Shown here in pieces: positions 1 to 6,528 of a stretch of 8,550 nt of DNA. Made by a program: the position numbers and the translations under genes. The stretch's first letter is position 1, and each line of letters starts with the position of its first letter. The DNA lies in contig CANGZX010000019.1 of NCBI GenBank assembly GCA_947458775.1, positions 1 to 8,550 on the forward strand. Reading direction: 5' to 3'. The stretch is from Sphingobacteriaceae bacterium. GTDB lineage: Bacteria; Bacteroidota; Bacteroidia; Sphingobacteriales; Sphingobacteriaceae. The notes below the pieces were generated by a model that was not told the origin of the DNA, did not search any database, and was given only the letters and a program-made list of their open reading frames with translations.

Positions 1-650
1 AAGAATAAAACCCGATAGATGTCTTGTATCTCGTTTATTTTTTCGGAACTAAACCCACGACGGCGCAAGCCTACCGAGTTGATACCCACATACGAAAGAG
101 GTTCTCTACCCGCCTTGGTATAAGGTGGTACATCTTTACGCACCAAAGAACCACCCGAAATCATCACATGGGCTCCAATGCTTACGAATTGGTGTACCGC
201 ACTCATTCCACCAATAATGGCAAAATCATCAACGGTAATGTGGCCGGCCAATTGAACACCATTGGCTAAAATACAATTATTGCCTACCACACAATCGTGT
301 GCAATGTGGGTGTATGCCATTAATAAAACATTGTTACCTACACGTGTTTCTTTTCTGTCTGATGTTCCACGATTAATGGTTACACATTCTCTAATGGTAG
401 TGTTATCACCAATAACCACTAAGGTGTCTTCGCCGCCAAATTTTAAATCTTGTGGTACAGCAGAAATAACCGCTCCTGGAAAAATTCGACAGTTTTTTCC
501 AATCCGAGCACCATTCATAATGGTGGCGTTTGAGCCAATCCAGGTTCCTTCGCCTATTACTACATCTTTGTGGATGGTAACGAAAGGGTCAATAACTACA
601 TTTTCGGCAATTTTTGCTTGTGGATGTATATATGCTAATGGTTGAATCAT
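1..650 (-). CDS. lpxA: LpxA, acyl-ACP--UDP-N-acetylglucosamine O-acyltransferase (3' end beyond window)
   Basis: Catalyses the first step of lipid A synthesis in the cytoplasm: transfer of a 3-hydroxyacyl chain from ACP to the 3-OH of UDP-GlcNAc. The ATG is at 648-650 and the frame stays open to the left edge. About 216 of the usual ~255-262 residues are visible, so only part of the C-terminal helical domain is missing. The protein opens with left-handed beta-helix hexapeptide repeats (IHPQAKI, then repeated V/I-G-x-N units). The catalytic stretch AYTHIAHDCVVG puts the general-base His at residue 118 (E. coli His125), followed by LAGH (His137) and AVHQF (His153). VGINSVGLRRRGFS begins the C-terminal helical region. 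The residue at the acyl-chain ruler position (E. coli Gly173) is Gly166. The start lies 4 bp after the lpxC/fabZ stop, so the two are almost certainly co-transcribed. Identification is secure; the chain-length reading is inference. Confidence 0.96.
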   Translation of the reverse strand, partial: MIQPLAYIHPQAKIAENVVIDPFVTIHKDVVIGEGTWIGSNATIMNGARIGKNCRIFPGAVISAVPQDLKFGGEDTLVVIGDNTTIRECVTINRGTSDRKETRVGNNVLLMAYTHIAHDCVVGNNCILANGVQLAGHITVDDFAIIGGMSAVHQFVSIGAHVMISGGSLVRKDVPPYTKAGREPLSYVGINSVGLRRRGFSSEKINEIQDIYRVLF

Positions 651-654
651 AGAT

Positions 655-2052
655 TTAGTGAGTTTTTCTAATTATTTGCGCCATTAATTCTGCTTCTACC
701 ACAATTTTGTCGCCCACAGTTCCCACGCCTTTCATTTGAGCAATTCCACGTCTAATGGGTGTAATTAAATCGCAACGAAATACCAAGGTATCTCCGGGCA
801 GCACCTTTTCTTTGAAGCGTGCATTTTCTATTTTTAAGAAATAGGTGAGATAGTTTTCCGGATCGGGAACGGTGTGGAGCACCAAAATGCCACCGGTTTG
901 AGCCATTGCTTCAATTTGTAATACACCTGGCATTACGGGTGAGCCCGGGAAGTGACCCTCAAAAAAAGGCTCTCCCATACTTACGTTTTTAACGCCCACC
1001 ACATGATTTTTGGTTAATTCTAAAATTTTATCTACCAATAAAAATGGTGGACGATGTGGCAAAATATTCATAATTTGAACCGTATCGTATACCGGAGTGG
1101 CGTTTAAATCATATTTAGGCACATGTTTTTTACTGGTATCTTTTTTCCACTGTGCTTTAATCTTTTTTGCAAAGGCTACGTTGGCAGCATGGCCTGGGCG
1201 GGCTGCCATAATGTGCCCCTTTATGGGAACACCCACTAGGGCTAAATCGCCAATCATATCCAATAATTTATGACGGGCGGGTTCGTTTTGGTGACGTAAT
1301 TTAATGTTGTTTAAAATGCCTTCGCGGGCCACATCAATATCATCTTTATTGAAGATTTTGGCTAAGTGTTTTAACTCTTCTTTGCTTACCTCTTTATCTA
1401 CCACCACAATTGCATTATTTAAGTCACCACCTTTAATTAGATTGTTTTCTAATAACATTTCTAATTCGTGTAAAAAACAGAAAGTACGGCAAGAAGCAAT
1501 TTCTTTTTTGAATTCACTTAGCGTGGTAATGGCTGCATGCTGACTTCCTAAAATGGGTGAATTGTAATCAATCATGCAGGTAAATCGGTAATCGTCTAGT
1601 GGCATGGCTACCATTTCTACCTTGCGATCGGGCTCGGTATAGTGAATATTTGCAGGAATGGTGTAGTATTCTCTATCGGTTTCTTGATCTACAAAACCCG
1701 CTTTTTCTAGTGCATCTATAAATTCAATGGAACTTCCATCCATAATGGGAATTTCGGGCCCATCTAATTCCATTAATACATTATCTACTTCACAACCCAC
1801 CAATGCAGCCAATACATGCTCAATGGTGCTTACACTGGCTCCATTCTGAGAAATAGTGGTTCCTCTGGAGGTGTCGGTTACATTATCTACATCTGCATCT
1901 ATAATAGGATTATCAGGTAAATCTACTCTCGAAAATTTATATCCATGGTTATCTGGAGCGGATTTAAAAGTGATGTTTACCGCTTCTCCGGTATGTAAAC
2001 CTACGCCCGAAAGCGAAAAAGATGATTTTATGGTTCGCTGTTTGATATTCAT
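655..2052 (-). CDS. lpxC/fabZ: LpxC-FabZ fusion: UDP-3-O-acyl-GlcNAc deacetylase / 3-hydroxyacyl-ACP dehydratase
   Basis: A 465-residue bifunctional protein. Residues ~1-305 are LpxC, the zinc deacetylase that commits UDP-3-O-acyl-GlcNAc to lipid A. Visible active-site residues are Glu78-His79 (TIEHVLAALVG), zinc ligands His261 and Asp265 in RHKLLDMIGD, and His288 in RPGHAAN. The spacings match E. coli His79, His238, Asp242 and His265 apart from about 23 extra residues before His261, mainly around 218-250. A basic linker (~300-318) leads to FabZ (~320-465), the hot-dog-fold dehydratase of fatty acid elongation. It carries the LPHRPPFLLVD motif, catalytic His367 in EGHFPGSPVMPG and Glu381 in QIEAMAQTGG. 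The fusion is a recognised feature of Bacteroidota. It joins the enzyme consuming 3-hydroxyacyl lipid precursor to the enzyme that competes for 3-hydroxyacyl-ACP. The start is 40 bp after lpxD. No Shine-Dalgarno is visible; the leader is A-rich. Confidence 0.97.
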   Translation of the reverse strand: MNIKQRTIKSSFSLSGVGLHTGEAVNITFKSAPDNHGYKFSRVDLPDNPIIDADVDNVTDTSRGTTISQNGASVSTIEHVLAALVGCEVDNVLMELDGPEIPIMDGSSIEFIDALEKAGFVDQETDREYYTIPANIHYTEPDRKVEMVAMPLDDYRFTCMIDYNSPILGSQHAAITTLSEFKKEIASCRTFCFLHELEMLLENNLIKGGDLNNAIVVVDKEVSKEELKHLAKIFNKDDIDVAREGILNNIKLRHQNEPARHKLLDMIGDLALVGVPIKGHIMAARPGHAANVAFAKKIKAQWKKDTSKKHVPKYDLNATPVYDTVQIMNILPHRPPFLLVDKILELTKNHVVGVKNVSMGEPFFEGHFPGSPVMPGVLQIEAMAQTGGILVLHTVPDPENYLTYFLKIENARFKEKVLPGDTLVFRCDLITPIRRGIAQMKGVGTVGDKIVVEAELMAQIIRKTH

Positions 2053-2092
2053 AGTTGTTTTGTATATCAGGGCATCTCAGTGAGCGTACTCT

Positions 2093-3127
2093 TTATTTTT
2101 TTAAATTTTTTAATTCGCTTTCTAGTTCGGCCAGTCGGCGCTCTAGTTCGGGCAACCGCTGATAAACAACTTGAGAACGTTGATTATTGATAAATGGTGT
2201 GGCCGGAACTCCAGCCCATTTTTTACCTTCTTCTGTAAGCGACCGAGTGATACCCGATTTTGCTTGTATTTGACTACCGCTGGCAATATTTATATGCCCC
2301 ACAATTCCCACTTGTCCACCAATTATATTTTGATTACCAACTTTTGCACTTCCTGAAATGCCGGTTTGAGATGCAATAACAGTGTTGGCGCCAATTTCTA
2401 CATTGTGTGCTACCTGAATGAGGTTATCGAGCTTTACCCCTTTGCGAATAATGGTAGAACCCATGGTGGCTCTATCGATAGCGGTATTGGCTCCTATTTC
2501 AACATCATCTTCAATAATTACGTTGCCAATTTGGCTCACCTTACTATAGCTACCATCGGCTAGGGGTGCAAATCCAAAACCATCACTACCTACTACAGTT
2601 CCCGAATGAATAATTACTCGGTTTCCTATACTGGTTTCGAAATATAATTTTACACCTGGAAATAAAACACAATCTGACCCAACCGAAACACTATCTCCAA
2701 CGTAAACTTGTGGGTATATTTTACTATTATCGCCAATAATTGCGTTAGCGCCTATGTAGGCAAAGGCTCCAATGTACACGTTTTTGCCAATTTTTGCGCT
2801 CGGGTGTATAAAACTAGGCTCTTCTATCCCGTGTTTATCCATTTTAGCGGTATTGTACATTTCTAATAACACCGAAAATGCGCTATAGGCATCAGCTACC
2901 CGAATAAGGGTGGCATTAACGGCTTGTGTACACACCATGTTCGCATTTACAATTACAATAGATGCTTTAGTGCTGTATAAATAGGGTTCGTATTTCGGAT
3001 TGGCTAAAAAAGATAAGTCGCCAGCTTGGGCTTCTTCAATTTTGGCCAACTTGCTTACTGCCACATGGGGATTCCCCTCTATGGTTCCATTTAATAATTG
3101 CCCTATTTGTTGAGCAGTAAATTGCAT
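2093..3127 (-). CDS. lpxD: LpxD, UDP-3-O-(3-hydroxyacyl)glucosamine N-acyltransferase
   Basis: Third lipid A enzyme: N-acylates UDP-3-O-acyl-glucosamine with 3-hydroxyacyl-ACP in the cytoplasm. The 344 residues match the family's usual length (~340). An N-terminal uridine-binding domain (~1-100, with GDLSFLANPKY) precedes left-handed beta-helix hexapeptide repeats (~105-295). The conserved GTVVGSDGFGFAP and IGANTAIDRATMG stretches lie inside the helix. The catalytic His is 241 in QVAHNVEIG (E. coli His239), and His278 in IVGHINIA matches E. coli His276. The C-terminus (~322-344, rich in L, E and K) is a short coiled coil, as is usual in trimeric LpxD. Residue Gly292 aligns with the E. coli ruler Met290 if the spacing from His276 is kept. 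The ATG is at 3125-3127. It is the first gene of the lpxD-lpxC/fabZ-lpxA run, and a candidate promoter sits just upstream. Confidence 0.97.
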   Translation of the reverse strand: MQFTAQQIGQLLNGTIEGNPHVAVSKLAKIEEAQAGDLSFLANPKYEPYLYSTKASIVIVNANMVCTQAVNATLIRVADAYSAFSVLLEMYNTAKMDKHGIEEPSFIHPSAKIGKNVYIGAFAYIGANAIIGDNSKIYPQVYVGDSVSVGSDCVLFPGVKLYFETSIGNRVIIHSGTVVGSDGFGFAPLADGSYSKVSQIGNVIIEDDVEIGANTAIDRATMGSTIIRKGVKLDNLIQVAHNVEIGANTVIASQTGISGSAKVGNQNIIGGQVGIVGHINIASGSQIQAKSGITRSLTEEGKKWAGVPATPFINNQRSQVVYQRLPELERRLAELESELKNLKK

Positions 3128-3154
3128 GCGTTAGGTTTTTGTTGAACTTGGTAT

Positions 3155-3171
3155 TTAACTCACAAAGTTAA
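3155..3171. repeat. 6-bp perfect inverted repeat overlapping the lpxD -7 element
   Basis: TTAACT (3155-3160) and AGTTAA (3166-3171) are perfect inverted arms around a 5-nt centre, CACAA. The right arm and centre include the predicted -7 element of the lpxD promoter, and the left arm covers the expected start of transcription. It could be an operator or a small leader hairpin. At this length in AT-rich DNA it may also be chance. Confidence 0.3.
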
Positions 3172-3200
3172 CCTTATTTAGTGTTTAGCCTAACAAAAAG
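3163..3200 (-). promoter_or_regulatory. Candidate promoter for lpxD-lpxC/fabZ-lpxA
   Basis: Read on the minus strand, TAACTTTG (3170 down to 3163) matches the Bacteroidota -7 consensus TAnnTTTG exactly. A CTTTTTG (3200 down to 3194) upstream supplies a TTTG -33 element with a 23-nt spacer, slightly longer than the usual 19-21. Transcription would begin near 3155-3158, giving a leader of about 30 nt before the lpxD ATG. The element lies in the only sizeable gap on this strand between the HD gene and lpxD. This is motif matching only. Confidence 0.42.
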
Positions 3201-3211
3201 TAAATTAATGG

Positions 3212-4441
3212 CTAATTCACCAATTCTTTAAGATAACAAAAAATGTATTTCTTAACTGTTTTTGCCAATGCTTCCAGGTTAGAATTATCAGATGCTTGGG
3301 CAATATCTACTACAGAGCCATCTTTCATTAAAATTTGAATACTCCCATCTCCTGGGCGATAGGCACTGTTTTTAATGGTGTCTGTAAATACAAAATAGGT
3401 GGCATCATCTTCAGAAACATGATAAACGGTTTTAGCTTTTTCTACCATTTGGGTAATTACATGCAATTCGGGCGCTTGGTTACTTATTTCTACTTGGTAT
3501 AAGTTTCTATAAATGAGGTGCTTGCATAGCGTTGATAAAATAAGGTCGCTATCTTCTGCCCATACTTTTATGGAGGTAAATATGTCGTGATCGTCTAGCA
3601 GCGCAAAGCGCTCTAGGTGTATGGGGTTATCTAAAAAGTCTTCTTGTTTGATAATATTGTTTAGAAAATGTGCTAAACTGGGTGTAGCAAACAATATTTT
3701 TCCGTCTAAGGCAAGTTCTCTTGCTCGTTCTAAAATTTTAATCAGCAATTGTTCACCCGCAATAACCGTTTTGTGTAAATACACTTGCCAATACATCAAC
3801 CTGCGGGCAATAAGAAATTTTTCGATGGAATAAATTCCTTTTTCTTCTACCACCAATTGGCCGTTATGTACGGTGAGCATTTTAATAATTCGGTCTGAAC
3901 TTATTACCCCCTCAGAAACACCAGTAAAAAAACTATCGCGATTGAGGTAATCCATCCGATCTATATCCAATTGCCCAGAAATCAATTGTGAAAGGAATAC
4001 TTTGTGATATTTTTTGGTAAAAATGGCAATGGCTAAATCCAACTTGCCACCAAATTGGATATTCAAACTATCCATTAATAGAGAGGAGAGGTGTTCGTGT
4101 GATACACCCTCAATTAACACATGTTCTAGTGCATGCGAAAAAGGCCCATGGCCAATATCGTGCAGTAAAATGGCAATTTGTACCGCCTCTTCTTCCTCGG
4201 GCGTAATATCTGCACCCTTTGATCGTAGGGTTTCTACAGCCATACCCATGAGGTGCATGGCTCCTAATGCATGATGAAAACGGGTGTGTAATGCCCCCGG
4301 ATATACCAGGTGTGTCATACCCAATTGTTTAATGTAGCGCAAGCGCTGCATATAAGGATGTTGCAGTAAATCGAATATCAGTGCTGTGGGTATGCTGATA
4401 AATCCGTAAACCGGGTCGTTGATGATTTTTTTCTTATTCAA
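3212..4441 (-). CDS. HD-domain metal-dependent phosphohydrolase (COG1078, SAMHD1/dGTPase-like)
   Basis: A 409-residue cytoplasmic HD-superfamily protein of the type related to dNTP triphosphohydrolases. The opening NDPVYGFISIP and QRLRYIKQLG stretches are typical of COG1078. The metal site is visible: His57 in TRFHHALG, His94-Asp95 in LLHDIGHGPFSHALE, and Asp161 in QLDIDRMDYLNRDS. Arg162 and Tyr165 occupy the positions of the SAMHD1 substrate-contacting residues Lys312 and Tyr315. A helical C-terminal half (~200-409) has no further motif that I recognise. The start is TTG at 4439-4441. No in-frame ATG lies between it and the upstream stop, and the MNKKKIINDP beginning fits the family. It is 84 bp upstream of lpxD on the same strand and divergent from porX. 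The preferred substrate cannot be read from sequence; dNTP hydrolysis is inferred from the family. Confidence 0.88.
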   Translation of the reverse strand: MNKKKIINDPVYGFISIPTALIFDLLQHPYMQRLRYIKQLGMTHLVYPGALHTRFHHALGAMHLMGMAVETLRSKGADITPEEEEAVQIAILLHDIGHGPFSHALEHVLIEGVSHEHLSSLLMDSLNIQFGGKLDLAIAIFTKKYHKVFLSQLISGQLDIDRMDYLNRDSFFTGVSEGVISSDRIIKMLTVHNGQLVVEEKGIYSIEKFLIARRLMYWQVYLHKTVIAGEQLLIKILERARELALDGKILFATPSLAHFLNNIIKQEDFLDNPIHLERFALLDDHDIFTSIKVWAEDSDLILSTLCKHLIYRNLYQVEISNQAPELHVITQMVEKAKTVYHVSEDDATYFVFTDTIKNSAYRPGDGSIQILMKDGSVVDIAQASDNSNLEALAKTVKKYIFCYLKELVN

Positions 4442-4469
4442 AGCGATGCAATATACACTACAAAAATTG

Positions 4470-4498
4470 CTAAATTAAATGAGACTAAAAACAGCCAA
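4470..4498 (-). promoter_or_regulatory. Weak candidate promoter for the HD phosphohydrolase gene
   Basis: On the minus strand, TTG (4498 down to 4496) lies 18 nt upstream of TAATTTAG (4477 down to 4470). The latter has one mismatch to the TAnnTTTG consensus. The leader would be roughly 20-30 nt. The -33 part lies inside the GCCAATGTTGGC palindrome. I found no equally good promoter match for porX in this divergent region. Confidence 0.25.
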
Positions 4499-4505
4499 TG
4501 TTGGC
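4494..4505. repeat. Palindrome in the HD/porX divergent region
   Basis: GCCAA (4494-4498) and TTGGC (4501-4505) are perfect inverted arms separated by 2 bp. The site lies 33 bp before the porX start and 53 bp before the HD-gene start, and overlaps the possible -33 element of the latter. Its symmetry and position suit a dimeric regulator acting on both genes, but the arms are only 5 bp. Confidence 0.3.
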
Positions 4506-4537
4506 GTATATTAGCGTTTAACTAGAAGCAATACGGC

Positions 4538-6091
4538 ATGCAAGAAACTTATATACTTTGGGCAGACGACGAAATTGATTTATTGCGCCCCCATATTTTG
4601 TTTTTAAACGACAAAGGTTACAAGGTAAAAACAGTAACCAATGGCCGCGATGCGCTCGAAGTATTTAAAAAAGAACATTTCGATCTTGTTTTTTTAGATG
4701 AAAACATGCCGGGTTTAACCGGCCTAGAAACCCTTACGGAGATTAAAAACATTAGTCCCGAAACACCTGCCGTATTAATTACCAAGAGCGAAGAAGAATA
4801 TTTAATGGAGGATGCCATTGGGTTTAAAATTGATGATTACCTGATAAAACCCGTTAATCCCAAACAAATCCTGCTTACCATAAAAAAGCTAATTGATAAT
4901 AAACGTTTGGTGAGTGAGAAAACGTCTATGGCCTACCAACAGGATTTTAGAAACCTGGGCATGATTTTGAACGAAAAACTGAATCACGATGAATGGGCTG
5001 ATGTATATAAAAAACTAGTTTTTTGGGAGCTTTCTTTAGATAATTTGGAGGATGCCGGCATGCACGAAATCCTAACCACCCAAAAAGAAGAAGCCAATGC
5101 CCAGTTTTTTAAATTTATAGAAAAAAACTATGTGCACTGGGTTAATAACCCCAACCATGGGCCATTAACATCCGACCAACTTTTCAGAAAAAAAGTATTC
5201 CCTACACTTCAAACAGCGCAGCCCACATTTTTTATTTTAATAGATAATTTACGCTACGACCAGTGGCGGGTACTTAACTCGGTAATTACCGAATATTTTC
5301 GACTAGAAACTGAGGAGCATTATTATAGCATTTTACCCACTGCCACTCAATATGCCCGAAATGCTATTTTTTCGGGTTTAATGCCCACAGAAATGGAAAA
5401 AAAGTTTCCTCACTATTGGCAAAATGATGAAGATGAAGGTGGAAAAAATTTACACGAAGCCGATTTTTTAAGAGAACAAATAGCTCAAGTATACCGCAAA
5501 GACTGTCGATTTAGTTACCATAAAATTTTAACCGCCGAAAAGGGCCGCGAATTAACCGATAATATCAGCAATTTATTATCAAACGAACTCAATGTGTTGG
5601 TATATAATTTTGTAGATATGCTTTCGCATGCCCGTACCGACATGGCCATGATTAAAGAATTAGCTAGCGACGAATCGGCCTACCGTTCTCTTACACTTTC
5701 GTGGTTTATGCATTCGCCCCTATTAGATACGCTAAAAAAACTAGCCAAGAAAAAGGTGCGAATCATCCTCACCACCGATCACGGAACCATTCGGATAAAA
5801 CACCCAGTAAAGGTAATTGGAGACAGAAATACCAATACCAACTTGCGCTATAAACAAGGTAAAAACCTCAATTTTAATCCTAAAGAGGTATTTTTAGTTA
5901 AAAACCCGGGCGAAGCCAAACTACCCCTACAACATTTAAGCTCTAGTTTTATTTTTGCTAAGCCCGATGATTTTTTTGTGTATCCCAACAACTACAATCA
6001 TTTTGTAAACCACTACAACGATACCTTTCAGCATGGGGGTATTTCGCTAGAAGAAATGATTGTGCCCTTTGCTACGTATTTACCTAAATAA
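4538..6091 (+). CDS. porX: PorX, response regulator with PglZ phosphodiesterase domain (type IX secretion control)
   Basis: A 517-residue cytoplasmic regulator. An N-terminal CheY-like receiver (~4-122) has the acidic pair Asp10-Asp11, phospho-acceptor Asp54 in FLDENMPG, Thr82 and Lys104 in IKPVNP. A helical connector (~125-225) leads to a PglZ-type alkaline-phosphatase-superfamily domain (~228-517). Candidate metal ligands are Asp236 (LIDNLRYDQW), Asp360 and His364 (FVDMLSHARTD), Asp414-His415 (TTDHGT) and His499 (QHGGISLEE). A Thr in PTATQYARNAIFSG (268 or 270) is the likely nucleophile. In Porphyromonas and Flavobacterium, PorX works with the kinase PorY and sigma factor SigP to control type IX secretion genes, and its PglZ domain cleaves oligoadenylates. 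There is no DNA-binding domain. No PorY gene or secretion component lies in the window. The gene is divergent from the HD gene and 12 bp upstream of tsaE. Confidence 0.94.
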   Translation: MQETYILWADDEIDLLRPHILFLNDKGYKVKTVTNGRDALEVFKKEHFDLVFLDENMPGLTGLETLTEIKNISPETPAVLITKSEEEYLMEDAIGFKIDDYLIKPVNPKQILLTIKKLIDNKRLVSEKTSMAYQQDFRNLGMILNEKLNHDEWADVYKKLVFWELSLDNLEDAGMHEILTTQKEEANAQFFKFIEKNYVHWVNNPNHGPLTSDQLFRKKVFPTLQTAQPTFFILIDNLRYDQWRVLNSVITEYFRLETEEHYYSILPTATQYARNAIFSGLMPTEMEKKFPHYWQNDEDEGGKNLHEADFLREQIAQVYRKDCRFSYHKILTAEKGRELTDNISNLLSNELNVLVYNFVDMLSHARTDMAMIKELASDESAYRSLTLSWFMHSPLLDTLKKLAKKKVRIILTTDHGTIRIKHPVKVIGDRNTNTNLRYKQGKNLNFNPKEVFLVKNPGEAKLPLQHLSSSFIFAKPDDFFVYPNNYNHFVNHYNDTFQHGGISLEEMIVPFATYLPK

Positions 6092-6099
6092 TATTTTTG
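6068..6099 (+). promoter_or_regulatory. Consensus-like promoter directly before tsaE
   Basis: TTTG (6068-6071), a 20-nt spacer, then TATTTTTG (6092-6099) match the Bacteroidota sigma-A pattern TTTG-N19-21-TAnnTTTG with no mismatch. The -33 element lies within the last codons of porX. The predicted start of transcription (about 6103-6108) falls on the tsaE ATG, so a transcript from here would be leaderless. Part of the match is constrained by PorX coding, so chance is a real possibility. Confidence 0.33.
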
Positions 6100-6103
6100 T
6101 GGC

Positions 6104-6526
6104 ATGATTACACTCGTTTCCTCTATAGAAAAACTCGATGAAGCTGCACAAGAGGTACTTTTTTATGCCCAAGACTATAAAATATTTTTGTTTTTTGGCG
6201 ATATGGGCGCCGGTAAAACCACGCTCATTAAGGCTATTTGTCATTCTTTGGGTGTAAACTCAGCGGTGAGTAGCCCTACGTTTTCTTTGGTAAATGAATA
6301 CGAATACCCTGGAGGCTTGGTGTATCATTTCGATTGTTACCGATTAAAAACACCTACCGAGGCCCTCGATTTTGGCATAGAGGAATACTTAAGTTCCAAC
6401 AGTTATTGTTTTATTGAATGGCCCGAAAAAATTGCCGATTTTTTGCCAAACACTTACCTTAAAATCAGCATTAGCAACCAAGAAGATCCGCAAAAGCGGC
6501 ACATCAAATTAGAGAAAATAGGATAA
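6104..6526 (+). CDS. tsaE: TsaE, ATPase for tRNA threonylcarbamoyladenosine (t6A) modification
   Basis: A 140-residue P-loop ATPase, normal in length for the family. It works with TsaD and TsaB to regenerate the complex that puts t6A on A37 of tRNAs reading ANN codons. The Walker A motif GDMGAGKTT spans residues 32-40 (Lys38). SSPTFSLVNEY (Thr59) forms the switch-like region, YHFDCYRL contains Asp77, and FIEWPEKI (Glu105, Trp106) is the family signature. The next in-frame Met (34) lies inside the P-loop, so the annotated ATG is the only sensible start. It follows porX by 12 bp and may be read through from it. A consensus-like promoter also sits just before its ATG. It ends 2 bp from the stop of the convergent ammonia-lyase gene. 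Confidence 0.95.
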   Translation: MITLVSSIEKLDEAAQEVLFYAQDYKIFLFFGDMGAGKTTLIKAICHSLGVNSAVSSPTFSLVNEYEYPGGLVYHFDCYRLKTPTEALDFGIEEYLSSNSYCFIEWPEKIADFLPNTYLKISISNQEDPQKRHIKLEKIG

Positions 6527-6528
6527 TG

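Noticed and set aside
24..645. Two plus-strand open frames of 81 and 127 codons opposite the left end of the window.
   Set aside because: The minus strand here encodes LpxA with its catalytic motifs intact. The plus-strand frames show no family resemblance and are antisense shadows.
2053..2092. A separate promoter for lpxC/fabZ in the 40-bp gap after lpxD.
   Set aside because: No TAnnTTTG-like element is present. The spacing fits a gene inside an operon.
2093..3127. Repetitive short motifs as a possible DNA repeat array.
   Set aside because: The periodicity is at protein level (hexapeptide repeats of the LpxD beta-helix) and the DNA units are not conserved. The same holds for LpxA at 1-650.
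3185..3193. Near-palindrome TTAGCCTAA after the HD gene as a terminator.
   Set aside because: The arms are 4 bp with no loop and there is no adjacent T tract in a suitable position. It cannot form a useful terminator hairpin.
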